DNA of 64,000 nt from Nemophila menziesii (GCA_029959085.1 JARWIR010000023.1:5159860-5223859); one strand, 5' to 3'; shown: positions 31,491 to 43,127, counted from the first letter of the stretch. The notes: a model not told the origin generated them from the sequence alone. A program made the numbers and translations.

Positions 31491-32544
31491 GCATCATCAA
31501 TTGACAAGGCTTGAATACTTGTGTTAATACCCCTCGGTCGATGAACTTCGTGGATTATATCAACCTCATTTGAAAGTGAGTAAAGGAGAACAACAACTTC
31601 ACCTTGATGTAAGCTAGAACCAAGCTCTTCGTGCTATATGATTGTGCCAAGACATTTAATCAAACCCAATCCATTGTTGTTCTCAAAACCCAAACCTTGA
31701 GAGAAAGCCAAAGAAGCTCCCTAGAAAACCCTCACCGGCGAAGCTTGGTAGAGCGTAAGGCTCTCCATGTTCTAGGAAGATCAAATATTCGGGTTTTACC
31801 AAGATGTGAGATTCACGAGGTTCGGGAGTTTCTTGACGGCGGCTTTAAGGTGTAATTTATGGGTTTTTCTGGGGTCAATACTATCGGAAGAAGAGCCTCG
31901 AGTGATACTAGTTTTTAATACTATAACCATGTGTTAAAACTCATGTATCGAAGTGATGAGATATGCATTAAATCCGAATGATTTATGAGGACACCCTCAA
32001 ACCTCTCTTTAGATTGATACGTTTTATAAATAAAATACCATGATTATATCATATCGTTCAAACAACGAATAAAAAAGACCACCATAGAGCACAAACAACT
32101 CAACGTTACAACATTTATATTAAGGCAAAAATTATTTTTAGTTCATCACCTATGGGTAAAACTATTTTAGAACACATCTTTCAAAAGTGTTATATTTAGA
32201 CTATACTTTTTCAAATGTGTCACTTTTAGGCCATTTTAATAATTCTATTAGATATTTTATAAAATTTAAGGACAAATTTGATATTTCAAATTAACCATAT
32301 CTTTTTTTATTTACAACAAACTAGAAAATTTATTTGAAATGCCTAAATTTCCCTTTTAAATATATAAAATATCTTAAAGAATTAGTGATATAGACACACT
32401 TTAAAAACATATAACCTAAAAAATATTGCTTTTATAAATTTAGCATAAATACTTTTAAAGTCTAGTTTTTATATTTCTTCTTTATTTTTAATAAAATTAT
32501 TTCCTTTTCAAAAAACAATTTGAACATAAGTATGAACGATTCGA
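31491..32544. other. Interval with one short coding-like stretch
   Basis: About 1 kb. The minus strand at 31500-31620 has an open protein-like stretch (HEELGSSLHQGEVVVLLYSL, HEVHRPRGINTSIQAL), possibly the host sequence into which the Copia LTR was inserted. Plus-strand 31631-31855 is open for 74 codons without recognised motifs. The rest to 32544 is AT-rich with nothing recognisable. Confidence 0.3.
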
Positions 32545-32559
32545 ACAGGTCGGCTCAAG

Positions 32560-34066
32560 GTTTAGGACCTCAACTAAAGAATGCTCTCTACCCCATCCCC
32601 CTTCACCACCACCACCACCACTAAATAACCCTCAAACCACCCTTTAATCACCAAATCGCACTACCATCACCACCATAAATCCTTTCCTCCCTTTATTTTC
32701 CTTTTATAAAACTCGCTTTTTGCTTACTTTAAGGTTGGCTTTAAGCTTTTCTCCTTTTCTCCAATCTCATCAAAACCATTTTTTCTTCCTTGCTGATAAG
32801 TTTCTGGTTTTTTCACTCTCTTTTTTACTCCTCTCTTCATTCACCATTTCTCCTTTCCTAACAATGAATTTCTACTCCTCAAATCACCCTCTCTTAGAGA
32901 AGGTAACTCCATAACTACTGCTTCTGGTAAATCTATATACAAACTAGTAAGTGAACACAAACTTATTGCAAAATTTATGCATAAGGAGAGTGTAAATTTC
33001 AGCTATATAAAACAACACATCAACAAATTCTGGGGCTTACAAGAACAAGTAGAAACCGAAAAAGCTAGGTTTTAATGAAGTGATCATCAAATTCAAAAAC
33101 GAGGAAGACAAGCATAAAGTATGGAATCAACGCCCTTGGACTATAATGGGTAAGCATTTTGCTATTAATCTCCACAAAAATGGTGTTAAAAATGTTGTTC
33201 AACATACTACTTTCTGGATTCCACTAAGCGGTACCCCCATATCCCTATTAACAAATAGCTGTATTGAGAACTTGATGAATAACTTCGGTAAAGTTTATCA
33301 TATCAGCTTGCCTGAAACTGAAAAAATTGACGAAAATACGGTTACTCGTGTCCAAGTCGATTGGGATATAAACAACCCAATAATAGCAGGTATTACATTT
33401 TGGGAAAATGAAACTTCACAACATTGGATCAATTTTAGATACGAAAATGTAGGGCAAGTTTGCTATAATTGTGGTATCCTTGATCATGAAGCTAGTGGAT
33501 ACCCTAACCCAACCATTAAACCTATATTGGGAAGCTGGGTTAAACTGTCAACTAGAGGGCCTTTAAAATCCTCGATATATCTCAAAAGTGAAAAGGACCT
33601 GAATGCCGGAAAACTTACCGAAGGTATTAGGAAGAATGACAAAACGAGTTGGAAATCAAAGCTGCCAAAGAATAACCCTGTGGAAGCTGAAGCTCTTGGT
33701 ATCTTGAAGGTGTGTCTTTAGGCTAGAGATTTCAAGGGCATTAGATGCGTTATTGAGAATGACTACTTAGGCATCATGGTCCTCTTGCTTCAAATTCTCC
33801 TATAGTTAATGCTTGTATTAAAAACATTATTCGTAGTATTTATTTTATTAGTGAATCTTGTAATCCTTCTTTCTCATATGTATCGAGAAGAAGTAATATA
33901 GTAGCTGATTGGCTAACCAAAAACTCGCCTTGTGGCATTAGTTTTGAGTTAGGTAGAGGGAATATCCCGACCATATTAGCAGAACTTATCAAAGCCGACT
34001 CTCCATGTACGGGGATTGGCTGATTTCTTTAACCTTTATTAATAGAAAGTTTTTGGACAAAAAAAA
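32560..34066 (+). mobile_element. Short LINE deletion derivative with intact TSD
   Basis: Flanked by perfect 15-bp repeats ACAGGTCGGCTCAAG (32545-32559 and 34067-34081) and ending in an A-run (34059-34067). It starts with a LINE-like 5' region, carries an ORF1 part (33080-33700) and then passes directly into the last part of an RNase H (33690-34022). Endonuclease and reverse transcriptase are absent. The ends and the target duplication show that the deleted form itself was inserted, presumably with enzymes from a full LINE. Confidence 0.85.
33080..33721 (+). pseudogene. LINE ORF1 (DUF4283, knuckle) joined to RNase H end
   Basis: 213 residues: FKNEEDKHKVWNQRPWTIMG is the DUF4283 RNA-binding-type block. 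A knuckle follows (CYNCGILDHEASGYP, with the last Cys replaced by Tyr), then SWVKLSTRG. At about residue 200 it continues as VEAEALGILKVCL, an RNase H block. The RNase H tail goes on after the stop at 33719 (GIRCVIENDYLGIMV, SRRSNIVADWLTKNSP). Upstream of 33080 another frame holds the N-terminal piece (KLIAKFMHKESVNFSYIK), so a shift exists near 33070. Confidence 0.8.
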
Positions 34067-34081
34067 ACAGGTCGGCTCAAG

Positions 34082-35380
34082 AAAGCCACCATTAGTATGG
34101 GTGAATTATAAAAGAAGGTCCATACAACATATGGGTTAATATTAAAAGTCCTCCCTAGTAACTAGTAGTTAGATACCAACTAAAACCCAAAAAATACCCA
34201 AAAGCCCCCTACTCTCTTCTTCTTATATTATAACAATCCAAAGCCCAAAACCCAATTTTCTAACCCATATAGGTTACGGGAATAACAAACCCACCCTATT
34301 CAGTTCTCCCACCCCATTCTCTCTCATCACTCCCCCCTCTCTTCTCTCTCATCCCACCGCCCCCATCTTCACTCCCCTCCACACAATCCCTCACACTCAC
34401 CATAGCACCACCGCCACTGTTACTGTAAAACCGCACCCCTTCCACCCCCGTCATCAGCACCTCCCCACCTTCCCACCAGTGCCGCGACGTGCGTCCTCTA
34501 TCTGGACATAGCAACCGGATCTGCTGCAGATCCAGATCTGACCTACGAGATCTCGCCACCCAACCACCGTGTCTTACATACCAAGAAACCCGCTGTTGCA
34601 ACTAAGAAGGAAGCCCGCTGCTGCAACGAACGAAGCACCACGCTCACTGCAACGGAGAAGCCAGCCTCCTGCATCTCCACCACCAACCCGCTCTACTGCA
34701 GATTCGAGAAGCCGGAGTTCTGCTTCCCTGCTACGTCGCCGGAGTTCTGCTGCTGCACTGCTGGCCATTTCTGTGTTTTTAATATTTCTTTGTTTTTGCA
34801 TGTTTAGGAGTATAAACTTTACTGGAGATCTGGGTCGATTTCGCCGCCGTTCGTGATAGTGGTGGTGTTCGGTGCTGTAGGTCTGGATCGACGTCGTGGT
34901 GGTTCGCCGCCGTGCGTGGTGGTGTTGTTTGTGGTGGTTTTAATTTTGTTTATTATTTATGTTAATTGTTAGGCTTTTGGTTGCAGGTACATTCAAACCC
35001 AATGGGTACAGACCCGAACTGTTCTTGGTAGTCCCTAATTTGTTTTGATTGTAATATGACTTTGTTTTTGCAGGTAGCTGAGACTGTGCGCAGTGGTGGT
35101 GTTGTTCGTGTTGTTTCATCCGTTCGTGATGGTGTTGTTCGTGGTGTTGTTGTTCGTGGTGGTCCCCGATCTATTTTACCCATTTCTCCCACACGAATTG
35201 GGTACAGCCCCAAGGGATGTAGTCATGATCAACCAGTTAAAATAGATACTATAATTAAATAGATAGTTATACTGGGAGATAATCCATCCCTTTTTTGTTA
35301 ATGAATCTTCTGTAAATTGTTTAATTTACCTATCAAGTAACTTTTCTAGCTGTTTCCGGAATACAATATCATTTTTTTTA
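34082..35380. other. Interval with CT-rich and GTGGTG-rich stretches
   Basis: 34290-34420 is strongly CT-rich on the plus strand, like plant 5' leaders. 34850-34950 and 35085-35170 are rich in GTGGTG/TTCGTGG units. Open frames here (such as 34569-34856) have Ser/Arg-rich low-complexity translations and are probably not genes. No ends or target duplications of a mobile element could be fixed. Two GGGTACAG..CCC palindromes (34999, 35199) belong to the family seen at 36430-37410. Confidence 0.35.
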
Positions 35381-35388
35381 CCTGCAAT

Positions 35389-35762
35389 CAGTGTTCTAAA
35401 AGGCGCTAGGCGCTAGGCGGTCGATCACCTTCGAGCGCCCAGGGTACTAGGCGGGCGCCTAGGCGGAGCCTAGGCGTTTTCTTGCTAGGCGGTTTTGATA
35501 TTTATTTAAATATTGTTTTAAATTTATATAATTTTTAAAATAAATTTATATAATTTTTTGTGTTAAAAAAAATTTAAATTTTTTTGTATTAAAAATAGAT
35601 TTTTTTAAAATTTTTTAGCTTCAGACCTCCTAGGCGCCGCCTGGGTCCGCCTAGGCGCCGCCTAAACCCGCCTAGGACCTTCTAGGACCGTCTGGAGACC
35701 GTCTGGGTCATTTCTGGAAGTTCGGCTACCTTCTAGCGCCTAGGCCGATTTTTAGAACACTG
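35389..35762. mobile_element. hAT-like MITE, TSD CCTGCAAT
   Basis: 374 bp with terminal inverted repeats CAGTGTTCTAAAAGGCGC and, reversed, CAGTGTTCTAAAAATCGG. It is flanked by identical 8-bp repeats CCTGCAAT (35381-35388, 35763-35770). CAGTG ends and 8-bp duplications are typical of hAT elements. Both arms are full of CCTAGGCG/GCGCCTAGG units and the centre is AT-rich. No coding capacity. Confidence 0.9.
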
Positions 35763-35770
35763 CCTGCAAT

Positions 35771-36420
35771 AAAGTCTTTTTATTATATTGAATCATACTA
35801 TACTCAATTATGTTGTTTGGAATTAAACCCTAAACATGGTCGGAATCAAACTCTAAACAGGGGAATGGGTCTGTACCCACTTATAAACCGTAAACGGATA
35901 ACCAATCTGAAAAAGCCAGCAGAAAAAATAAAATAAATAAAACTAATTAATTTAGAGGTAAGGGTATAAAAGTAAAGTGGTCTAACTATTTATATAACTA
36001 ATGATTTTATAAGTAGAAATTAAGAAAGAGACTTTAAAAAATGAAATCATTGAGACTCTTTTTTGTGGTTTCCTCCATTAGTACAGCCGTCATTTTTATG
36101 AGGAATATAAAAATACCAGCCTCATTCTCAATAACATTACTAGTAGTTATTAAGGCCCAAATATAAAAGCATACGCAAGGACTTTTTTATTTAATTGGTT
36201 ACTTTGTATACTCTTACCTTTACTATAGTATTTGTATATGTTTTCCTTACAACTTTTCTAGACAACATTTACTACTTTTATCAATATTAATACACATTTA
36301 CTTCATTAATGATTTTCTTGTTTATTTTTTTCGTATAAAAATATTATTAGGTACCTATTCTTTCTTTTGTTTATTTTTGTTCTATCACATATTCTATTAT
36401 TAATCAAAGTATAATAAATA
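35771..36420. other. AT-rich interval
   Basis: AT-rich sequence with one GGGTCTGTACCCA palindrome at about 35866. No gene or element end recognised. Confidence 0.4.
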
Positions 36421-36429
36421 TTTTATTTA

Positions 36430-37410
36430 TCAGTACCCACTACTTATAGCATATGGGTATGTTTCCAATTTTATTTTTATGGGTACATACTCATAATTTT
36501 ATATATACATATTTCAACAATCGTAGGGTACGCACCTATGTTAGTGTGCCTTCCTAAAATACTTGCTTAATATTATAATTTTATCTGGGGATGACCTATT
36601 TTCTAGTAAGATACACACTCATGCCCGTTTTTGTATTTTTTACAAAATCATTTTTTATATTATTGCATTATAGGTCTCTACAAACACTTGGGTATAAACT
36701 CAACTATTTTTTGTCCATTCAAGGACGTAATGAGAACAAGAGTTACAAAATGAAAGCTGCTATGAAAGACCTAATCCACTAACATGGTGCAAAATATAGC
36801 AATAAACAAGGTGGGTACGTACCCAGATCCACTTGGTACATTCCCGTACAGATCTACTAGGAATGCACCCAATACAAATAAGGAGAGCAAAATATACCTA
36901 GTTGCGTACATACCCAATTCAAAGTATACAATCTCGAATAAGATCTCAAATACAGTTGTGGGGTCCACCATTCCATCCCTATTACAAAGCATATAATCAA
37001 ATACAATCAAATAAACAAATAAATAAAGATATACTTACTAAGGTATTCCCTCTTTTAATATTTTTTCATATGCTTCATGCTTCTCTGGTACATACCTATA
37101 CAGATACACTAGACATACCCTTACACATCGTGTGGGTACATACCCATGCAAATCCAACAAATAACACGAGACATTTATTTTGCACCTAGAAGCTGGTTGA
37201 CTTGGGTTTTGATTTTGATAAAAATTTGAAACATGGCCATATATTTCTCCAAGAACATAATTAGAATGGTAGGATTCGTGTCCCATTTTTCCACAACAAA
37301 TTCTACCATTGTAATTCTGTAATTTTGTAGAAGTAATTTTTTGCAGAGAACTTGAAGTGCAATAGCCATCTATCCATATTTATGAAATTGTACGATGTCG
37401 CGGGTACGTA
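36430..37410. repeat. Dispersed GGGTACGTACCC-type palindromes
   Basis: At least nine variants of GGGTAC(A/G)TACCC or half-sites: 36433, 36479, 36525, 36812, 36833, 36904, 37085, 37131 and 37401. Several are followed by a CAGATCCACTAGG-like block (36820, 36847, 37099), so the basic unit is about 30 bp and decayed. Open frames on the minus strand here (36771-37010, 37038-37286) reflect the repeat (recurring Y-VP) and are not convincing genes. Confidence 0.6.
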
Positions 37411-37548
37411 CCCATGTTCGATGGGTTCTGTGACTTTTTTGGTGTTTATGTTAGACCATCTTCAGCAGTTGTGCCAAACAGATATTTACTGCAATATTTT
37501 CAAAAAATACAGATTAGGTTAAAAATAATCATTTTGTTAACAATGAAA

Positions 37549-37790
37549 CATATCTCTTCACACTTGCATTGGAACAAAACACAAAAAGAAAATATCTTCA
37601 CACTCAGTGCATCACTTTTTATACAGTAAAAAGAAAAGAAAATATCTTCACACTCAGTGCATTACTTCTCATACAATGAATTTTATATTAAAAAAACAAT
37701 AAAACATGATAAAACTGAAACACATCTCTTCACACTCGCATTGGAACATAAAACAAAAGAAAATATCTTCACACTCAAATTAGGTTAAAA
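37549..37790. repeat. Imperfect tandem repeat with CTTCACACTC
   Basis: Units of the form AAAAGAAAATATCTTCACACTC followed by GCATTGGAAC or AGTGCAT occur about five times (37552, 37590, 37641, 37726, 37761), alternating in AT-rich sequence. Non-coding. Confidence 0.7.
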
Positions 37791-37834
37791 TAATTCAATT
37801 TTTTACCTTCATTTGAGTTCTACGCAAGCTGCCT

Positions 37835-38010
37835 TTTTTATGGTGGAGAATGGTCCACGAGTGGCGGCGGTTCTCTTGTGCAGGAAAGTGGCTTGGTGCA
37901 GGAGAGCGACTTGGTGCGAAAGTGAGACCTGAGTGTAAAGAGACGACGGTTTTCTTGTCTTGTGCAGGAAAGCGGCTTGGTACGAAGGTAAGACCTAAGT
38001 GTGAAGAAAC
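37835..38010. repeat. Short tandem duplication, GCAGGAAAG-GGCTTGGT units
   Basis: CTTGTGCAGGAAAGTGGCTT and CTTGTGCAGGAAAGCGGCTT start at about 37873 and 37957, each followed by TGGTGCGAAAG or TGGTACGAAGG and a GAGACCTGAGTGT or AAGACCTAAGTGT block. The minus-strand open frame over it (37795-38031) has matching internal repeats and is probably a by-product. Confidence 0.65.
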
Positions 38011-38127
38011 ATTTTTTGTTTTTTGATCCAATATAAGAGAAGAGAGTGAAAAGGTAGAAAAGAGAAAATAGAGTTAGAGTTTTGTACGTTAAAAATATTA
38101 CTATTAAAAAATTTTTTTGCCTGTAGT

Positions 38128-38405
38128 CAGTGGCAGACTTAGAAGTTTATTTTGAGGGGGGATAATTTTAGTTTCGAACTATAAAAAATTGCTTCCACCA
38201 AGACTTGAATCTTGAGTGCTTAATTTAAACCACCTTTGATTTACCACTAAGCCTACAAAACTATTGGTTTGTTTTAAACACTAGGTATTACTTAATACGT
38301 AAAGGAGCTAATTATTTTTTCAAAAGAAATTACACATACATTGTTAAAAATCTCGGGGTCCGGGTGGGCTTGAGCCCCCCGTGGACCCACATAAGTTAGC
38401 CACCG
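38128..38405. mobile_element. hAT-like MITE, TSD CCTGTAGT
   Basis: 278 bp. Ends are CAGTGGCAGACTTAG and, reversed, CGGTGGCTAACTTATG. It is flanked by identical 8-bp repeats CCTGTAGT (38120-38127, 38406-38413). A purine-rich run (GAGGGGGG) and its pyrimidine partner (GAGCCCCCC) lie near the two ends. It is non-coding and belongs to a different family from the MITE at 35389. Confidence 0.85.
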
Positions 38406-38534
38406 CCTGTAGTGTATAATAATTGAAGATAATATTTTAAAGTTCAATTTAGTTATATTTTAAATAATATCCAACTATCCAACTGCCAGAACGCCAAGGA
38501 GGTAACATCATAAATCTATGGACACCAAATGAAC

Positions 38535-38988
38535 TTACAAACCACAAACTATCTTTACCTGTGACGCATCCTCCAAATCTAAGACAGAACAAAGTGGCAT
38601 CGGGACCGTTAAACGTGACACACAAACGGGCCACGTAACAGTCTTCTCCAACACAATTTGGACAGACTTGGCGGTGGAAGGGAAAGCAATCGCGATCCTT
38701 CAAACAGCAAAGATGGGCATTCTAGAAACAGGGTAGAAGACAATTATATGCTCGGACAACCTTGATCTTATTCAAGGTATCAAATTGCTGCCAACTGCGT
38801 GGTGTAAAGTCAAGTCGTATGTCAAGCGGATCATTCAATATGCGGGCGAACATAGTAACATATTCTTCAAGCATTTGCCGAGACGACTTAAAGGGATGGC
38901 TGACCGAACTGCGCGTAAATATAGGCAACTGAACAAACCAGAAGGACGATATCTGGATTCACTTACTAGTTACCAGGCTCGGAATTGA
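38535..38988 (+). pseudogene. RNase H fragment of a LINE-type element
   Basis: Reads IFTCDASSKSKTEQSGIGTV, NTIWTDLAVEGKAIAILQTA, a stop, then TIICSDNLDLIQGIK and a tail FKHLPRRLKGMADRTARKYR. The CDAS, EGKA, SDN and AD sites fit the plant RVT_3 RNase H. The in-frame stop near 38733 and missing upstream domains show a 5'-truncated, decayed LINE 3' end. An A-rich stretch follows at about 39035-39055. Confidence 0.7.
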
Positions 38989-39257
38989 CTAACCAAGCCA
39001 ACTCTAACTCTTATTGATGTGTTTCACATAGTCCAAAAATTAAAAAGAAAAAAACTAGTATCTAACTCTGGTTTTTTTTTTGTTCAAAGCATAATATATA
39101 GATAGAGATAAAAGGTTACAAAGTCATCCTACCCCTATAGGTTCATTGTCAACAATAAGGATAAAAGCTAACTGAGGGGATGGAAACATCCCAATTGCCA
39201 AACAAATTGCTTAAGAGCTCTTGTTTGGCAACCCAGTCAGCAACAACATTTCTACTC

Positions 39258-39600
39258 CTAGTAATAAGAGTAAAAGAAGGACTCGAAAGTTCCGCAAAAA
39301 AAATAAATATTACAAATAATGTTTTTAATGGAAAGACTCGAAATAAATTTTCTTGAAGATAGGGGCTTCATGATCTTCTCCGCGTCATTCTCTATAATCA
39401 CGCTTCCAAAAGGATAATCTAAAGCCATCTCAGTAGCTTTAAGGATCCCCGTGGCCTCTTCTTCTAACACTGAATCTGTCTCTATTTTTCCAACTTTTAC
39501 CTGTTACAAGTTCACCATTAGAATTTCTCACTAAACATGCAATAGCTGATCCTTTATCAGAGAATGCAGCATCACTGTTTATTTTAAATTTATTAGGGGT
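39258..39600 (-). pseudogene. LINE (39073-62460) RNase H part
   Basis: The minus strand reads MLEEEATGILKATEMALDYP, FGSVIIENDAEKIMKPLSS, with the start of the domain (INSDAAFSDKGSAIACLVRN) in another frame at 39480-39600. This is the plant LINE RNase H. The C-terminal D-containing block is partly readable as SRNVVADWVAKQ at about 39220-39255 in a further frame. Frameshifts at about 39470 and 39290 split it. Confidence 0.7.
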
Positions 39601-39609
39601 TGGTTTTTT

Positions 39610-40103
39610 TCATTTATCTTTAAATTTGATATTAGTGTTGATATTATTACTAATATTTTGATTTATGGTTTGGTAAGTTTTATCCATCCCATTAATCTTA
39701 TACATGAAATTAGTATCATTAGGGTTTGATATTCTATAGTATTCTTTACATGCTTCTATAGAATTTTTAATAGTGAGTAATGGGTCACATTTTTTACTGT
39801 TATAAATAAATTTAATTCTGTCGTTCCAAATTTGCCCAGTAATTGTACAAATAAGTTCTAATATTCTATCTTTTTTCTCAATAATAAAGGTTATTTGTTG
39901 GATATAGTTTAAAATCCATTGATCTATTCTATTTGTGCTATTATTATCATTTTTAATGTTTAGTGGACTAGTAAACCATACACTTTTGGCCGAAGGACAG
40001 CTAAGAAGCATATGTTCAACTGTCTCAATGTTATTATTACAAAGTTTGCATATGTTTGTATCACCACATTTCTTGTTAAAAAAAATTCATTAGTGGCTAA
40101 TAG
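39610..40103 (-). pseudogene. LINE (39073-62460) zf-RVT end and linker
   Basis: 133 residues from MLLSCPSAKSVWFTSPLNI (zf-RVT end), then a linker including GQIWNDRIKFIYNSKK. Upstream to the Copia insertion (40108) the frame next door reads KKCGDTNICKLCNNNIETVE, the zinc-binding part. The other half of this domain lies across the Copia element at 47728-48052. Confidence 0.75.
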
Positions 40104-40108
40104 GTTCC

Positions 40109-41259
40109 TGTTAGCCTCACCTTGTTTTTATTCCCGTTTTAATATTCGACAAATCATCATTTAAACTAAAATTCATTTGGTATCACTTTAAAGGTTTTCC
40201 AAAACCCCTCATTAGATTAGTTGTCTTTAATTCCTTGATCTTAAGCTTGAGCTTCAAAAGAACAGTGTCGCGGTACACCGGACAAGAGCTGCGGTACACC
40301 GCAGTACCACGGACCAAAGGCACGGTGCATAGACTAGTCCGACCAGTAAGCTAAGAAAATGTGCGGTACACCGGACTGAGGCGCGGTACACCGGAATGAG
40401 GCGCAGACCAGGATTACGGTGCATAGGGTAGCCCGTCAGTATGCTATGAAATCAAGACGTTGAGTCGTGCGGTACACCGGACCATATCCGCGGTACACCG
40501 CAAGATAGGGTTTCTGCACTATTAGAAGAGGACAAAGCTTATATCCGTTGGAGTTTAAATATATCCGTTAGAGAGAAGCCTTTTGACCGTTGGAAGATAT
40601 TTTCAGCTATAAATTGAAGCTCATTCAAGACACAACTCATCCCTTCCATCTACCAATCTTAAGAGCAATTAATATTATCATTGAAGAAGGTTTCAAAGGA
40701 GCATTCAAGTCATATTCATTCTCAAGCTACATAGTTTATATCCACTCATTTAGGAGTTTAATTACAAAGCTTTTATAGCACCCCTAAACACTTTTCCTTT
40801 CCTCTTAAGTTCTTGTAATAGATTAAGAGAGTAGTGTGAGTATAGGTTCTATACTTGGTTCCTTGTGTTGGTGATAACACAAGTGTATTTCCTTCAAGGT
40901 TTTTGAAGTGGTTGTAATGGGTTTGTAATCTCACCCGGGTTAAAGAGTTACGGAGCTTAGTGAAAAGCTTGAAATCCTAAGGAGGCTTCCTTAGGTAGTG
41001 GATGTAGGGAAACCGAACCACTATACATCGTTGTGTATCTTTCTATCCCTACACTCTTTACTTTTCCGCACTCTATATGCTTGATAAAATGCTTACATGA
41101 ATAGTTTGATAATATTGTCTTATAGGATTATCTAGTTTTTAACTATTTAGTTTACTATAACAATAGGATTCAAATTAGCTTTTAATTTTATTTACTTGAT
41201 AGCCGATTAATTTCAGTTGTCCTATTCAACCCCCCTTCTAGGACGCATATAGAATATCA
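40109..41259 (+). repeat. Copia 5' LTR
   Basis: 1151 bp, TGTTAGCC...GAATATCA. It contains three pairs of CGGTACACCGG boxes at 40271/40292, 40364/40384 and 40470/40491 in tandem units of about 93-106 bp, with a CGGTGCATAG block between them. The 8-bp length difference from the 3' LTR is a block near 41200. Confidence 0.97.
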
Positions 41260-41261
41260 AT

Positions 41262-41273
41262 TGGTATCAGAGC
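41262..41273 (+). other. Primer-binding site, initiator tRNA-Met
   Basis: TGGTATCAGAGC two bases after the LTR end, complementary to the 3' end of initiator tRNA-Met as in most Copia elements. Confidence 0.95.
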
Positions 41274-41314
41274 CTAGCTCTATTGTACTTTATCGTTTCT
41301 AGAGTTAATACGAT

Positions 41315-43108
41315 ATGGACTCTAATCAACCGGAAGGTTCATGTTCTACTAGACCTCCGCTTTTTGTAGGAAAAGACTACTTTGGATGGAAATAGAAAAT
41401 GGAGATTCATGTCAAAGGAATCGATTACTTTTTGTGGCTTGCTATCAAGAAGGGTCCTTACATTCCTTACGTTGATGGTAGTACAACGGAGGAGAAAGAT
41501 GAAGATGCTTACAATGCTCAAGACATAGCTAAACTCACCAAAAACAACAAAGCTATGAACATACTCATTAATGGTTTAAGTGTCACGGAATATGCTAGAG
41601 TGAGTGAATGCAATTCGGCTCATGAAATGTGGCAACTCTTGGAGCTATCATATCAAGGAACGGAAGATGTGAAGGAAACTAAGATTGGTCTTTTTATCAC
41701 TAAGTATGAGCTAATTCGTATGGAGCCCGATGAAGCCTTAAATGCTATGCATCAAAGATTTTCTAGCATTGTCAACACCTTGAAGACTCTTGGTCAAGAG
41801 TACACCAACAAAGAACAATGCCGAAAAATCTTATTTGCTCTTCCAAAGAAATACAAATCAAAAATTAACTCCATAAGAGATACTAAAGATCTTTCAAAAA
41901 TGACGGTTCATGAACTCATTTGCAACCTCATGACGGAAGAGCTTGTGCTTGAAGAAGAAAAGATAAGAAATGATGAGGAGAATAAGATTAAGAAATCCAT
42001 CGCTTTCCAAGCCTTGAGTACCAAGTTGAAAGAACGAAAAGAAAGGAAGGAAAGTGAAGAAGAAGAAAACTCACATGAAGAAGAAACTAGTGAAGATGAA
42101 GGAGTAGCTATGTTGGCAAGAGATATGAAAAAATTCATGAGATACAAACGCTTTGCCAAGAAAGGAAGTTCTTCCTCACCCTATAAGAAGAATGTTAGAG
42201 CTATCAAACAAGATGAACCCACTTGCTATCATTGCAAGAAAGTTGGTCACATCAAAACTTACTGTCCTCTTCTTCAAAAGGAGAAAACTAAGAGAGCAAT
42301 GCATGCTAATATCACTTGGGATACTCAAAATTCGGATGAAGAAGAAAGTGATAATGAAAATGTTAATCTTGTTGCTTTTATGGGAGAACTTGAAAATGAT
42401 GAAGATGCTTCTTCGGATGATGATACCGGTTCAACTCACTTTGCCTTTATGGCAAATCATGATGAGGTAACTCCTAAATCTAAACTCTCTTTATCTAATG
42501 ATGATGCTAGTGAACAAGATATTCATGAGGCATTTGATTCTCTCTACAATGATTTTTTAAACTCTATTGAAACAAACAAAGTTTTAACAAAAGATTTAGA
42601 ATTTGAGAAAAATAGAACTAAAGAGGTTTTGAAAGCTTTGGAAGATTGTCAAAATCTTTGTGATGAATGTATAGATGAAAATGAGAAACTTCATCTTATT
42701 GAGAAAAATCTTTTGGAAGAAAAAGCTTTGTTAGAGAAAAAGATTGTTGATCAAAATGCTATTATTTTAAAATTTACAAATGGGCAAGAAAACTTGGAAA
42801 TGATTTTAGGCTCTCAAAAAATGGCTTTTGAAAAAAGTGGTGTTGGATATGATCCATCAACAAAAGAAAAACTCTTGAAAAATGCTTTTGTAAAATCAAA
42901 AATTTCAAATGCTATTCCATCTCCTTCAAAATCTTCTATCACTTGCACTTATTGTGAAAAACTTGGTCATGATGCATCTCATTGTTACTATCGTAAATTA
43001 TTGGATTTGGGATCTCTTGTGCCACTTTGGAAAAGGCCTATATGGGCTATAAAAAGAAAATCCACTAACCCTCATGGACCCAAACCAAATTGGGTACCTA
43101 AAGCCTAA
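41315..43108 (+). CDS. Copia Gag, with a premature stop at codon 27
   Basis: The start ATG is at 41315 (MDSNQPEGS...). An in-frame TAG at 41393-41395 interrupts it, and the frame is open again from 41399 to 43108 (569 residues). The UBN2/Gag domain shows INGLSVTEYARVSECNSAHE and FITKYELIRMEPDEALNAMH. Acidic coiled-coil-like stretches and two knuckles follow: CYHCKKVGHIKTYC and CTYCEKLGHDASHC (CX2CX4HX4C). Gag packages element RNA. The TAG most simply derives from a Trp codon (TGG). Reinitiation at 41399 would lose the first 28 codons. Gag and pol are in different frames. Confidence 0.9.
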
Positions 43109-43127
43109 ATTATTTTTTGTGTAGGGA

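Noticed and set aside
34296..34856. Open frames on both strands in a CT- and CA-rich stretch
   Set aside because: Low-complexity Ser/Arg/Gly translations overlapping on opposite strands indicate compositional bias.
36771..37369. Minus-strand frames with recurring Y-VP residues
   Set aside because: They are produced by the GGGTACGTACCC repeats; there is no domain and several frames overlap.
40590..40778. 62-aa ORF repeated identically at 47045-47233
   Set aside because: It lies in the two Copia LTRs, so the identity is explained by the LTR repeat, and the frame has no recognised motif.
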